The notes under the pieces are model-generated. The model saw only the letters and a program-made list of their open reading frames with translations. It searched no databases and was not told the origin of the DNA. From Luteococcus sp038433135 (GTDB taxonomy: Bacteria > Actinomycetota > Actinomycetes > Propionibacteriales > Propionibacteriaceae), in NCBI RefSeq assembly GCF_038433135.1, contig NZ_JBCDMV010000002.1, positions 248,001-312,000 of the forward strand: DNA of 64,000 nucleotides, read 5' to 3'. Shown here in pieces: positions 33,406 through 44,138 of the stretch. The position numbers were made by a program, and so were the translations under genes. Positions within the stretch are counted from its first letter, which is position 1. Every line of letters begins with the position of its first letter.

Positions 33406-34851
33406 GTGAGCTCACAGCGTGGTCAAAACCGCTCTGGTCAGGGTCGCGGGGTCCTCGCTGTGGTGCTGGCGGCGGTACTGGTGGCGGTCCTCACTGTTGC
33501 CGGGGCCATCTGGTGGCGTCCCGCGCTCTATGCCAGCGGGCTCTGGGTTGAGGGCGGGTCGCCCACTGTTTCTCCAACATTCTTCGACGAGCCGTTCCAA
33601 AACCCCTCCTCAGAGCCCTCTTCGGGCGCCGAGAGAGGCAGTGGTGTGGTGTCTGCGGCCGCCCCTGCCGCGGTCGGCAAGCCGGTGGACAAGGCCGCCC
33701 TGGCCAAGGCGCTGGGGGGCATCCCGGTGACCAAGATGGGCACCACCTCCGGGGTCGTCCTCGACGCCCGTACGGGTGCCGAACTGTGGACCAGCCGCCC
33801 CCAGACCGGGCAGATTCCGGCGTCGACCATGAAGCTGCTCACCTGTGCCGCGGCGCTGAAGGTGCTGGGCCCGGACAAGACCTTTGCCACGACGGTGGTG
33901 CAGGCCAGCCCCGGCAAGATCATTCTGGTGGGCGGCGGTGATCCGCTGTTGGCCGCCAAACCGGCCAAGGCCTACCCCTTCCCCGCCACCAGCCAGGAGC
34001 TCGCCCGGCAGACCGCGGCCGCATTGAAGCAGCAGGGGATCTCCAAGATCAGCTTGGGCTTCGACGAGTCGTTGTTCACCGGCCCCAACTGGCATCCCAG
34101 CTGGCCGCAGGGCTACCACGACCAGGTGAGCACCATCAGTCCACTGTGGATTGACAAGGGCAAGCCGGACGAGAAGTCCCCGCCCAGCCTGACCCCGGCG
34201 CTGACCTCGGCCACGGTCTTCGCGGCCCAGCTGAAGGCGGCCGGGATCACCGTCGTCGGCGCCCCGGCGAAGGCGTCGGCTTCCGCGAACGCGCGCCAAC
34301 TGGCCGCGGTGCAGTCGCTGCCGGTCGCCGACCTGGTGCAGGAGACCCTGGTGCACTCCGACAATGGCGCCGCCGAGGTGCTGCTGCGCCACATCGGGCT
34401 GGCCACCGGCAATGGCGCCAGCTTCGCGGGCGGCACCAAGGGCATCCAGACGCAACTGGCGGAGCTCAAGATCAACACCGCGTCGATCAAGATCAGCGAC
34501 GGCTCCGGTCTGAGCCGGGGCAACCTGCTGCCCGCCGACGCGCTGGCCCAGGTGCTGCAGAGGGCGGCTGCCACCGACAAGCTGCGTCCGCTCTTGGAGG
34601 GGCTGCCCAGCGCCGGCGTCAGCGGCACCCTGCAGAGTCGCTTCTACAACCCCGAGGAGGCCGCCGGTCGTGGCTGGGTGAATGCCAAGACCGGCACGCT
34701 GAGCAAGGTGGCCACCCTGGCCGGCTACACCCGCACCCGCAACGGGCAGGAGGTGGTCTTCGCCTTCATGGCCAACAACCCCACCCAGGAGTGGGATGTC
34801 CGGGTCTGGCTGGATCGGATGGCAGCCACCCTCACCGGGTGTGACTGCTGA
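33406..34851 (+). CDS. dacB: D-alanyl-D-alanine carboxypeptidase/endopeptidase (PBP4, S13)
   Basis: This 481-residue protein has an N-terminal membrane anchor (VLAVVLAAVLVAVLTVAGAI). The S13 penicillin-binding domain has Ser140-x-x-Lys143 (ASTMKLL), SDN (VHSDNGAAEV, about residue 318) and KTG (AKTGTLSKV, about 428). It trims or cuts peptidoglycan cross-links outside the cell. The GTG at 33406 is preceded by GGAGG, and TACACT (about 33376-33381) is a plausible -10. The stop overlaps the tilS start by one base (TGATG). It is the first gene of the conserved dacB-tilS-hpt run. Confidence 0.92.
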   Translation: MSSQRGQNRSGQGRGVLAVVLAAVLVAVLTVAGAIWWRPALYASGLWVEGGSPTVSPTFFDEPFQNPSSEPSSGAERGSGVVSAAAPAAVGKPVDKAALAKALGGIPVTKMGTTSGVVLDARTGAELWTSRPQTGQIPASTMKLLTCAAALKVLGPDKTFATTVVQASPGKIILVGGGDPLLAAKPAKAYPFPATSQELARQTAAALKQQGISKISLGFDESLFTGPNWHPSWPQGYHDQVSTISPLWIDKGKPDEKSPPSLTPALTSATVFAAQLKAAGITVVGAPAKASASANARQLAAVQSLPVADLVQETLVHSDNGAAEVLLRHIGLATGNGASFAGGTKGIQTQLAELKINTASIKISDGSGLSRGNLLPADALAQVLQRAAATDKLRPLLEGLPSAGVSGTLQSRFYNPEEAAGRGWVNAKTGTLSKVATLAGYTRTRNGQEVVFAFMANNPTQEWDVRVWLDRMAATLTGCDC

Positions 34852-35816
34852 TGGCCCGGCGAGCCCTGGGGCCTGCGCAGCTGGCGGTCGTGCAGGCTGT
34901 CAGGCCCGTGCTGACGCAACTGGGCGGCTCGCTGGTGGTGGGCTGTTCCGGTGGTGCCGACTCACTTGCGTTGACCGCCGCCCTGTCCCAGCTCGCGCCG
35001 CAGGCCACCACCGCCGTCGTGGTGGACCATGCCCTGCAGCCCGGCTCCGACGCGGTGGCGTCATCCGTCGCCGAGACGGTGCGGGGGCTGGGCGTCGCGG
35101 CCCGGGTGACGCGGGTGACCGTGGCCGAGGCCGGGCAGGGGCTGGAAGCCGCTGCCCGACAGGCCCGGCTGGCGGCGCTCTTTACCGACGGCAAGCCGGT
35201 CTGGTTGGCACACACCCTGGACGACCAGGCCGAGACGGTGCTGTTGGGGCTCGCCCGCGGCTCGGGGTGTGCGTCGCTGCAGGGGATGGCGCCGATCCGG
35301 CGGCACGACGGCGGGCCGCTGCTGGTGCGTCCGCTGCTGGGCATTCGACGCGAACAGACCCGCGCCGCCTGCGCCGAATGGGGCCTGACGCCGTGGGACG
35401 ACCCGATGAATGACGATCCGCGCTTCCGGCGGGTGCGGGTACGGCGGGAGCTGCTGCCTCTGCTGGACGACGTGCTCGGCCCCGGCGTGGTGGACGGGTT
35501 GGGCCGCACAGCGGGGCTGGCGCGCGAGGACAATGACCTGCTGGACCGGCTGGCCGCCGATGCGGTGCGAGACCTGGTGCGCGGCGACGAACTGGATGCC
35601 GTCGGCCTGTTGCACCTCTACCCGGCGCTGCGTGGCCGGGTGCTGCGCAGCTGGCTGACCGCCCGCGGGGTGCCGTCGCCGTCGATGAGGCATGTCCGGG
35701 CCGTCGCCGCGTTGGTGGAGGACTGGCACGGCCAGCGCGGGATCGACCTGCCCGGTGGCCTCACCGTGCGGCGCGTGGGCGGTGCGCTGGTGACGCTGCC
35801 GACCTCGGCTGGGTAG
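34851..35816 (+). CDS. tilS: tRNA(Ile)-lysidine synthase
   Basis: A 321-residue PP-loop ATPase with SGGADSLAL (residues 33-41) and the downstream LAHTLDDQAETVLLGLARGSG and NDDPRFRRVRVR motifs of TilS. It changes C34 of tRNA-Ile(CAU) to lysidine so that it reads AUA. The length fits the short, high-GC actinobacterial form, which lacks the large C-terminal domains. The start overlaps dacB by one base. The stop TAG is also the first three bases of the hpt -10 box. Confidence 0.92.
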   Translation: MARRALGPAQLAVVQAVRPVLTQLGGSLVVGCSGGADSLALTAALSQLAPQATTAVVVDHALQPGSDAVASSVAETVRGLGVAARVTRVTVAEAGQGLEAAARQARLAALFTDGKPVWLAHTLDDQAETVLLGLARGSGCASLQGMAPIRRHDGGPLLVRPLLGIRREQTRAACAEWGLTPWDDPMNDDPRFRRVRVRRELLPLLDDVLGPGVVDGLGRTAGLAREDNDLLDRLAADAVRDLVRGDELDAVGLLHLYPALRGRVLRSWLTARGVPSPSMRHVRAVAALVEDWHGQRGIDLPGGLTVRRVGGALVTLPTSAG

Positions 35817-35819
35817 GGT
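35814..35819 (+). promoter_or_regulatory. -10 box of hpt, overlapping the tilS stop codon
   Basis: TAGGGT with six bases to the GTG start at 35826; the TAG is the stop of tilS. GTGACG at 35790-35795 is a possible -35 (18-base spacer). Leaderless hpt transcript predicted. Confidence 0.5.
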
Positions 35820-35825
35820 GGCGGT

Positions 35826-36377
35826 GTGGACTCTGCTGACGTTTCGAATGACCTGACCCATGTGCTGTACACCGCCGACCAGGTGCAGGAGCGGGTGGTG
35901 GAGTTGGCCGCCCAGATCGACGCCGACTATGCCGACCGCGACGTCCTGCTGGTCGGCGTGCTGAATGGCGCCGTGATGGTGGTCAGTGATCTGGCCCGGG
36001 CGATGAAGATCCACCTCACGATGGACTGGATGGCCGTCTCCTCCTACGGTTCGGGCACCAAGAGTTCCGGCGTCGTGCGGATCCTCAAGGATCTCAGCAG
36101 CGACATCACAGACCGGCACGTGCTGATCGTGGAGGACATCGTTGACACCGGCCTGACGCTCAGCTGGCTGGTGCAGAACCTGAAGAGCCGCGAGCCCGCC
36201 AGCATCGAGGTGGCCGCCATGTTCCGCAAGCCGGAGGCGATGACCGCCCCGGTCAACGTGAAGTACGTCGGCTTCGACATCCCCAACGAATTCGTCGTTG
36301 GCTACGGTCTGGACTATGCCGGCAAGTACCGCAACCTGCGCGACGTCGGCACCCTGGCCCCACACGTCTACAGCTGA
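35826..36377 (+). CDS. hpt: Hypoxanthine phosphoribosyltransferase
   Basis: A 183-residue purine salvage enzyme. The PRPP-binding motif VLIVEDIVDTGLTL lies at about residues 100-113, the base-binding KPEAMTAPVNVKYVGFDIPNEFVVGYGLDYA segment follows it, and SSYGSGTKSSG forms the flexible loop. It converts hypoxanthine and guanine to IMP and GMP. The GTG start at 35826 has no Shine-Dalgarno sequence but lies six bases after TAGGGT, so an own leaderless promoter is likely besides read-through from tilS. The tilS-hpt-ftsH order is conserved in actinobacteria. Confidence 0.93.
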   Translation: MDSADVSNDLTHVLYTADQVQERVVELAAQIDADYADRDVLLVGVLNGAVMVVSDLARAMKIHLTMDWMAVSSYGSGTKSSGVVRILKDLSSDITDRHVLIVEDIVDTGLTLSWLVQNLKSREPASIEVAAMFRKPEAMTAPVNVKYVGFDIPNEFVVGYGLDYAGKYRNLRDVGTLAPHVYS

Positions 36378-36385
36378 GGGCGGCG

Positions 36386-36479
36386 CCCCTCGACAGGCTC
36401 GGGGATCGTGGTGCGGTTGTGCTCGGGGATCGTGGTGGGTTGCCTGCCGACATGACCACGATGGGCGAGCCGGTCGAGG
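36386..36479. repeat. Dispersed repeat copy (composite) between hpt and ftsH
   Basis: CCCTCGACAGGCTCGG and two direct GGGGATCGTGGT units, then an inverted arm with CGAGCCGGTCGAGG. It lies in the 190-bp hpt-ftsH gap; the ftsH -10 candidate TAGGGT is at 36528-36533. Confidence 0.75.
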
Positions 36480-36567
36480 CCCTCTGAGGTGGCCTTGAAC
36501 TCGCCTCGGAGTTCTTCCCGCCGCTGGTAGGGTGCAGGATGCTCCGTCGTCCAACGTCAGGTCGTCA

Positions 36568-38841
<2,274 letters not shown>

Positions 38842-38851
38842 TCGATCATCC

Positions 38852-38896
38852 GAATGGCGACGGGCCCCAGCGCAATGCTGGGGCCCGTCGCCATTC
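38852..38896 (+). terminator. Terminator after ftsH
   Basis: A perfect 20-bp stem (38852-38871 with 38877-38896) and five-base loop GCAAT, followed by TTCGTGTG; it starts 11 bases after the ftsH stop. Confidence 0.9.
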
Positions 38897-38935
38897 TTCG
38901 TGTGTGGGCAGACCTCGCGAGCGTGGCCCGTCTCC

Positions 38936-38941
38936 TACCAT
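38936..38941 (+). promoter_or_regulatory. -10 box of folE, leaderless
   Basis: TACCAT with six bases to the GTG at 38948, no Shine-Dalgarno sequence. It lies after the ftsH terminator, so the fol genes have their own promoter. Confidence 0.5.
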
Positions 38942-38947
38942 GGCGGG

Positions 38948-39535
38948 GTGACCCCTGAATGCGCACCCATTGACCAGGACCGCATTGCCGCGGCCGTCCG
39001 CGAGATCCTGCTGGCCATCGGCGAGGATCCGGAGCGGGAGGGCCTGCGGGAGACCCCGGCGCGGGTGGCGCGCAGCTATGCGGAGATCTTCGGTGGGATG
39101 GGCCAGGATGCTGCGGAACTGCTGGCCACCACCTTCGACGTCAGTCACGACGAGATGGTGCTGGTCAAGGACATCGAGCTGTGGAGCATGTGCGAGCACC
39201 ATCTGGTGCCCTTCACCGGCGTCGCCCACGTCGGCTACATTCCCGCCAAGGACGGCCGGGTCACCGGGCTGAGCAAGCTGGCGCGGCTGGTTGACCTGTA
39301 CGCCAAGCGCCCTCAGGTGCAGGAGCGGCTGACCACCCAGATTGCCGATGCCATCGTCGAGCACCTGCACGCCCGGGGTGTGATCGTGGTGATCGAGTGC
39401 GAGCACCTGTGCATGACCATGCGCGGGGTGCGCAAGCCCGGCGCCAAGACCGTCACCAGCGCGGTGCGCGGCTACCTGCGCGAACCCGCCACCCGAGCCG
39501 AGGCGATGGCGCTGATCATGGGCGGTCACCGATGA
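38948..39535 (+). CDS. folE: GTP cyclohydrolase I
   Basis: A 195-residue enzyme that opens the folate pathway by converting GTP to dihydroneopterin triphosphate. Zinc ligands are visible in SMCEHHLVPF (Cys and His) and VIECEHLCMTMRG (Cys); GYIPAKDGRVTGLSKLARL is the family signature. The GTG start follows TACCAT by six bases. The stop overlaps the folP start (ATGA). It is the first gene of folE-folP, with folB-folK-DUF3180 shortly downstream. Confidence 0.95.
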   Translation: MTPECAPIDQDRIAAAVREILLAIGEDPEREGLRETPARVARSYAEIFGGMGQDAAELLATTFDVSHDEMVLVKDIELWSMCEHHLVPFTGVAHVGYIPAKDGRVTGLSKLARLVDLYAKRPQVQERLTTQIADAIVEHLHARGVIVVIECEHLCMTMRGVRKPGAKTVTSAVRGYLREPATRAEAMALIMGGHR

Positions 39536-40350
39536 CCGCGGTCGTGCCGGGAATCCCGGGCCGCACCCTGGTGATGGGTGTGGTGAACGTCACTCCTGAC
39601 TCCTTCAGCGACGGCGGCAACTGGGTCACCCCCGAGGCAGCGATCGCGCACGGCCGGCAACTGCTGGCCGACGGCGCCGACATCCTGGACATCGGCGGCG
39701 AATCCACCCGACCCGGTGCGGTGCGCCCCAGCCCCGACGAGGAATTGGCCCGGGTGGTCCCGGTGGTGGAGGCGTTGGCCGCCGAGGGGGCCGTGATCAG
39801 CGTCGACACCATGCGCGCCGCCGTCGCCCGGGCCAGCGCCGGGGCCGGTGCGAGGATCATCAACGACGTCTCCGGCGGCCTGGCGGACGACGCGATGATC
39901 GGCACCGTCGCCGACCTGGAGGTCGACTTCATCTGCATGCACTGGCGCGGCTTCCTGGGCACCGGCGACACCAATGCCAGCTACGACGACGTGGTCACCG
40001 AGGTGCTCGCGGAACTCGTCGAGCGGCTCGACGCCTGCCTGGCCGGCGGCATCGCCCCCGAGCGGCTGATCAGCGACTGCGGCATCGGCTTCTCCAAGAC
40101 CGCCGAGCAGAACTGGGAACTGCTGCGCCACCTGGACCGCTTCGAGGCGTTGGGGCATCGGCAGCTGGTGGGGGTGAGCCGCAAGCGTTTCCTGGGGGAA
40201 CTGCTCGATGGCCGTGAGCCGGCCGGTCGGGACGCCGCCACCCAGGCGATCACCGCGCTGTGCGCGCACCAGGGGATCTGGGCGGTTCGCACCCACGAGG
40301 TGCGCGCGAATGCCGACATGGTGCGGGTCTTCGAACGCCTGCGGGGTTGA
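39532..40350 (+). CDS. folP: Dihydropteroate synthase
   Basis: A 272-residue TIM-barrel enzyme that joins 7,8-dihydropterin-CH2-OPP with p-aminobenzoate; it is the sulfonamide target. Signatures: VMGVVNVTPDSFSDGG, DILDIGGESTRPGA, the INDVSGG strand and LVGVSRKRFLGEL. It is translationally coupled to folE through an ATGA overlap. A 328-bp gap with a dispersed repeat separates it from folB. Confidence 0.95.
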   Translation: MTAVVPGIPGRTLVMGVVNVTPDSFSDGGNWVTPEAAIAHGRQLLADGADILDIGGESTRPGAVRPSPDEELARVVPVVEALAAEGAVISVDTMRAAVARASAGAGARIINDVSGGLADDAMIGTVADLEVDFICMHWRGFLGTGDTNASYDDVVTEVLAELVERLDACLAGGIAPERLISDCGIGFSKTAEQNWELLRHLDRFEALGHRQLVGVSRKRFLGELLDGREPAGRDAATQAITALCAHQGIWAVRTHEVRANADMVRVFERLRG

Positions 40351-40678
40351 GGCCCGGCCGTCGCAGGGCCACGGCTGGGTGAGTAGGTCCGGAGTTGGGG
40401 GGTGAGCAACGTCCTCGTTCGGGGCTGACGGTGGGCGTCGGCCGCCCCTCGACAGGCTCGGGGATCGTGGTTCTGTCTGTGGGGTGGCTCGGGGATCGTG
40501 GTCGACCGCTGCTCGACGCCACCACGGTGGTCGAGCATGTCGACGGCTTGCGCGCCACTCGATTGTCTGCCTGACTTGGGCGATTTCCGGTCGGACCGGC
40601 AGGCTCGGGTACTGTCAGCTCTGTTCGAGAACCCACCCGGTGACCGCCAGTCACCACCGAAGCCGGACTGGAGGCGCG
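40351..40678. other. 328-bp folP-folB gap with dispersed repeat and possible folB promoter
   Basis: No gene. It holds a composite dispersed repeat (40444-40544) and a TACTGT -10 candidate at 40610-40615; no clear -35. GGAGG (40670-40674) is the folB Shine-Dalgarno sequence. So folB-folK-DUF3180 may be transcribed separately from folE-folP. Confidence 0.5.
40444..40544. repeat. Dispersed repeat copy (composite)
   Basis: CCCCTCGACAGGCTCGG, a second GGCTCGGGGATCGTGGT unit, then an inverted arm with CCACGGTGGTCGAGCATGTCGA. Splits the fol gene cluster in two. Confidence 0.75.
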
Positions 40679-41041
40679 ATGGCAGACCTTGACTGGATCA
40701 GCGTCCAGGGTCTTTCGGCAACCGGCTTCCATGGCGTCTACCCGGAGGAACGACGCGACGGTCAGGTCTTCGTCGTCGATCTACAACTCGGACTGCACGT
40801 GGTCACCGACACCGATCGGCTTGCCGACACGGTGGACTATTCGGTGATCTCCGCCGACGTCGTCCGGATCATCACCGGCGACCCGGTGGACCTGATCGAG
40901 ACCCTGGCTGGACGGATCGCCCGGCGCTGCCTGGAAGAACCACTGGTCGAGGTCGCCAAGGTCTGCGTGCACAAGCCCACGGCCCCCATGGGTTTCACCT
41001 TCACCGATGTCTCGGTGAGCATCACGAGGAGCAAGTCATGA
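40679..41041 (+). CDS. folB: Dihydroneopterin aldolase
   Basis: A 120-residue aldolase that splits dihydroneopterin to hydroxymethyl-dihydropterin and glycolaldehyde. The signatures GLSATGFHGVYPEERRDGQVFVVD (catalytic Glu/His region), DTVDYSVI and the conserved catalytic Lys in AKVCVHKPTAP are present. ATG at 40679 has GGAGG five bases upstream. The stop overlaps the folK start (ATGA). Confidence 0.93.
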   Translation: MADLDWISVQGLSATGFHGVYPEERRDGQVFVVDLQLGLHVVTDTDRLADTVDYSVISADVVRIITGDPVDLIETLAGRIARRCLEEPLVEVAKVCVHKPTAPMGFTFTDVSVSITRSKS

Positions 41042-41589
41042 GCAATCCCTTCGTCCCCGATGTCGACACCCTCGGCAACCTGAAGCCGATCGCCAAGGTC
41101 GTCTTCAGCCTGGGTTCCAACCAGGGCAACAGCGTTGACCTGCTGCAGAGCGCCGTCAATTCGCTCGCCGACACCCCGGATCTGATCCCCGTCGACCTGT
41201 CCAGCGTCTACGTGACCAAGCCGGAGGGCGCCGTGATCGAGCAGCCCGACTTCCTGAACATGGTTCTGGTGGCCGAGACCGTGATCGAACCCGCCATCCT
41301 GCTGGAGCGCGCGCACGCGATCGAGGCCGGCCTGGGCCGCACCCGCGACGTCGTCGGTGGCCCCCGCACCCTGGACATCGACCTGATCATGGTGGGCAAG
41401 CGCACCGTCAACTCCGACGCGATGACCCTGCCGCACCCGCGCGCCCACGAGCGCGCCTTCGTGCTGGTTCCGTGGCTGGAGATCGATCCCGACGCCGAGC
41501 TGGCGGGTCACGGCAGGATTGCCGACCTGGTGGCCGGCATGGACATCAGTGGCGTCGTCAAGAGCGACGAGGTCGTCGAGCTCCCGTGA
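41038..41589 (+). CDS. folK: 2-amino-4-hydroxy-6-hydroxymethyldihydropteridine pyrophosphokinase
   Basis: A 183-residue HPPK. FSLGSNQGN near the N-terminus, SSVYVTKPEGAVIEQPDFLNMVLVAET, and the signature GPRTLDIDLIMVG with its two magnesium Asp residues. It transfers pyrophosphate from ATP to hydroxymethyl-dihydropterin, making the FolP substrate. It overlaps folB (ATGA) and the next gene (GTGA) by four bases each, so the three are tightly coupled. Confidence 0.94.
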   Translation: MSNPFVPDVDTLGNLKPIAKVVFSLGSNQGNSVDLLQSAVNSLADTPDLIPVDLSSVYVTKPEGAVIEQPDFLNMVLVAETVIEPAILLERAHAIEAGLGRTRDVVGGPRTLDIDLIMVGKRTVNSDAMTLPHPRAHERAFVLVPWLEIDPDAELAGHGRIADLVAGMDISGVVKSDEVVELP

Positions 41590-42128
41590 TCGAGCAGCAG
41601 GGCCCGGGCCTGCCCGGCGATCCTTCGCCGGGCGGGCTGGGGCTGACCACCCGTCGACAGGCCGTCATCTCCGTGATGGCGGGCATGCTGCTGGGTTGGT
41701 TCATCGTCGGCACGCTGCAGGCCACCGGTCAGCTGGTGCCCGTCACCCCGTGGAGCCTGCCCTTGGTGCTCGGCGCCCTGGGGGCCGCCGCGCTGGTCTA
41801 CGCCCGGGTGCTGCGACGCCAGGTGGCCGACCGCCGGGGCGACCTGCCGCACGAGAGCGGCGTGCGCGCCCTGGTGCTGGGCAAGACGATGCTGATGACC
41901 GGGGCCGTGCTGGCCGGCGGCCACCTGGTCTACGTGCTGGTCTACCTGGGCAGCTGGAGCATCCCGGCCCCGCGGCAGCGGGTGATCCACGGCCTGGTGA
42001 CCATTCTGGCCAGCGCCATCTTTGCCCTGGCCGGACGGGAACTGGAGCGGGCCTGTCTGGTGCCGCCCGGTTACGACGGCTCGGAGACCGATGAGGATGC
42101 GGAACCGGGCACCGATCAGCCTGCCTGA
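41586..42128 (+). CDS. DUF3180 membrane protein
   Basis: A 180-residue protein with four membrane segments (VISVMAGMLLGWFIVGTL; SLPLVLGALGAAALVYARVL; MLMTGAVLAGGHLVYVLVYL; GLVTILASAIFALAG) and a charged tail. DUF3180 proteins are found after folK in most actinobacteria; the function is unknown, but the fixed position suggests a link to folate or pantothenate genes. GTG start overlapping the folK stop by four bases. Confidence 0.85.
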   Translation: MIEQQGPGLPGDPSPGGLGLTTRRQAVISVMAGMLLGWFIVGTLQATGQLVPVTPWSLPLVLGALGAAALVYARVLRRQVADRRGDLPHESGVRALVLGKTMLMTGAVLAGGHLVYVLVYLGSWSIPAPRQRVIHGLVTILASAIFALAGRELERACLVPPGYDGSETDEDAEPGTDQPA

Positions 42129-42202
42129 GCGGATGGTTGCCGGGGATGGGCGGACACGACCGGCTCCCAGCGGTCGATCCGCCCAAAGTCACCGGTTCGG
42201 CA

Positions 42203-42208
42203 TAAACT
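42203..42208 (+). promoter_or_regulatory. -10 box of the 42215 gene, leaderless
   Basis: TAAACT with six bases to the ATG at 42215 and no Shine-Dalgarno sequence. Confidence 0.5.
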
Positions 42209-42214
42209 GGCGCC

Positions 42215-42778
42215 ATGCCCGCCCGTCAGATGCCCCGGATTCCGCAGTCCCGTCGCCAGTCCCTCGTCATTCTCAGCGTCGGGACCATCGCCGCTCTTGC
42301 CTGCAGCCTCGGCCCGCTGTGGCTGACCCGCGTCGGACTGGGCATCGCCCTGCTCACCACCTTCGTCACGGTCTGGCTGAGCTGGCGCCAGATGGACGCC
42401 ATGTTGGTCGAGCACGCCGCGGAGCTGAAGGCGCTGCGGCACCAGGCCCGCGACGCTGCCCACGCCCACCACGTCGAGATGATGGCCACCATCGCCCGCC
42501 ACACCAAGCGGCAGGAGGCCTTGCGGGCGCAGCTCGCCGAGGCCCAGGGCCAGCTGGGGGCCGTCCGGGTCGAGTTGACCGGTGCCCAGCAGGAGGCCGC
42601 CACCAAGCAGCAGCGGATCTCCGCCTTGAACAAGCGGATCAGCGATCTGGAGAAGCAGCTGGCCGCGGCCGAGGACGAGGTGCTCAATCTGCCCCGACGC
42701 GGACTGGCCCGTCGCAACCTGGATGTCTCCAACATTCCGCTGGTCTACCCGATCCAGGGACAGCGCCGCCAAGCCTGA
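42215..42778 (+). CDS. Membrane-anchored coiled-coil protein
   Basis: A 187-residue protein. Two membrane segments (about 16-38 and 40-57) are followed by a long charged helix (about 60-160: EALRAQLAEAQGQLGAVRVEL... SDLEKQLAAAEDEV) that should form a coiled coil in the cytoplasm. Two-helix anchors plus coiled coils are common in actinobacterial envelope and polar-growth proteins; the role here is unknown. It follows the fol genes but has its own predicted promoter. A strong terminator follows. Confidence 0.65.
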   Translation: MPARQMPRIPQSRRQSLVILSVGTIAALACSLGPLWLTRVGLGIALLTTFVTVWLSWRQMDAMLVEHAAELKALRHQARDAAHAHHVEMMATIARHTKRQEALRAQLAEAQGQLGAVRVELTGAQQEAATKQQRISALNKRISDLEKQLAAAEDEVLNLPRRGLARRNLDVSNIPLVYPIQGQRRQA

Positions 42779-42796
42779 TCTTCGGCGAACAACAGT

Positions 42797-42827
42797 CGAT
42801 CCGCCACCGGTTGCCGGTGGCGGATCG
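42797..42827 (+). terminator. Terminator after the coiled-coil gene
   Basis: A perfect 14-bp stem (42797-42810 with 42814-42827) and loop TTG, then TTCTTTG. It lies between converging genes and probably serves both. Confidence 0.85.
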
Positions 42828-42838
42828 TTCTTTGTGGC

Positions 42839-44008
42839 CTACTTGTCCAGGTCTCCGTTGGTCCAGCCGAGGGAGGCAATGACCACCTCCACCTCGGCCA
42901 TCGGGCACCCGATCAGGGCTTCCTGCAGGGCCTGGACATTGGCCATGCTCGGGGTGCGCAGCTTCAACCGCCATGGAGTCCGTTCCGCGCGGGATACCAG
43001 CAGGAATCCGGCCATTCCCCAGGGGGCATCGATCGCCAGATAGGCCTCGCCATCGGGCAATTTGACGATCTTGGACAGTTTGGTCTCCACCGGCCCGGCA
43101 ATGTCTGCCAGCTCCGCCACACAGCGCGAAATCACCGCGGCACTGCTCCCGATCTCGGCGGCAAGAACCCTGAAGCGGCTCGCCGCATCACCCCGCGGGG
43201 TGAATTCGTCGGCCATGCCAGCGGAAAGTTCATCCTTCAACTCCGGATAGGCCAGGTAGGGATCGAGCAGCCGCAGATCACGCTCGATTCCGCTGGCTGC
43301 GGCCACCGGTCCACTCAGCGAATAGGCATCGATTACCCGGGCATCCAGCACGCCCAGCGCCTGCCCAATCCGTTGCGAATCCAGAAGTGCGGTCAACTGA
43401 CGGGCAAGGGCAGCGCAGTCGTCCGCCCACCGCCGGAATTGCCACAGCCATTCGGCGTCGACGTCCAGCGCCAGACCACCGAGCCGGTTCAGCATCGGGT
43501 GCACCCGGTTGCCGCTGATCGCCAGCATGAGTTCCCGGCCGGCGATCCGCGCCGTGCGCAGTCGGGCCGCCAAGGCCTGGTCATCGGCGCGGTGGGGAAG
43601 GAAGCCCAGGTGCGCCAGATGGCTGCCGATCCGGGCGTGTTCGGCCAGCAGCGTGCGCAACCAGGTGGCACGCACCGGCGGCACCAGCCCCATCAGCTGT
43701 TCGCAGACCAGTGCCACGCCGAGTTCACCGGTGAAGGGCGACTGCCAGTCATGCCGGTCGGCCAGCATCAGCAGCTGGCGATAGTCCCGCACCTCGAAGA
43801 GCTTTTCGGCACTGCGGTGGTTGAAACCGGGTTGCACCCGGGCGGCGGTGATCACGTCGTCATGGGTTTCGACGTCGATCAGCAGCAGCCCGGTACGTGA
43901 CGGATGTTCCGGCCCCAGATCAAGGTGGCGGCATTCTCCCGGACGGTCCGCGCCGCGCAGGGCAGCGGGTGCGAGGGCGCCGATGGCGAGGTGCTGGAGC
44001 TGGGTCAC
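42839..44008 (-). CDS. Orphan NuoD-like protein (complex I 49-kDa / [NiFe] hydrogenase large-subunit family)
   Basis: This 389-residue protein aligns through most of its length with NADH-quinone oxidoreductase subunit D. NHRSAEKLFEVRDY matches the HRGxEK quinone-site loop, LRTLLAEHARIGSHLAHLGF the R-x-EL-RI-HL helix, MLNRLGGLALD the RiGG helix and YSLSGPVAAASGIERDLR the GPxLRaSGvxxDlR segment. EAYLAIDAPWGMAGFLLVS and LKLRTPSMANVQAL match the C-terminal GE...GxYlVSDG and R-PSF-n-qAL stretches. No other nuo gene is nearby, and several conserved residues are changed. It is probably a non-catalytic paralogue or part of an unknown complex. The DNA is somewhat less G/C-rich than its neighbours. Confidence 0.7.
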   Translation of the reverse strand: MTQLQHLAIGALAPAALRGADRPGECRHLDLGPEHPSRTGLLLIDVETHDDVITAARVQPGFNHRSAEKLFEVRDYRQLLMLADRHDWQSPFTGELGVALVCEQLMGLVPPVRATWLRTLLAEHARIGSHLAHLGFLPHRADDQALAARLRTARIAGRELMLAISGNRVHPMLNRLGGLALDVDAEWLWQFRRWADDCAALARQLTALLDSQRIGQALGVLDARVIDAYSLSGPVAAASGIERDLRLLDPYLAYPELKDELSAGMADEFTPRGDAASRFRVLAAEIGSSAAVISRCVAELADIAGPVETKLSKIVKLPDGEAYLAIDAPWGMAGFLLVSRAERTPWRLKLRTPSMANVQALQEALIGCPMAEVEVVIASLGWTNGDLDK

Positions 44009-44078
44009 GCACCGATGGTATCGAAGCCGAATGATGAACAGCGGGTGGGTATTTCCGGGTTGTTTCCTTCGGGGGGAT

Positions 44079-44106
44079 TTGAAGTGGGCGTCATTGTCGA
44101 TACCAT
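44079..44106 (+). promoter_or_regulatory. lsr2 promoter
   Basis: TTGAAG (44079-44084), a 16-base spacer and TACCAT (44101-44106), 32 bases before the lsr2 start. The region upstream is A/T-richer than average. Confidence 0.55.
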
Positions 44107-44138
44107 GAATACAGAATCACTTACGAAAGGATTACCCG

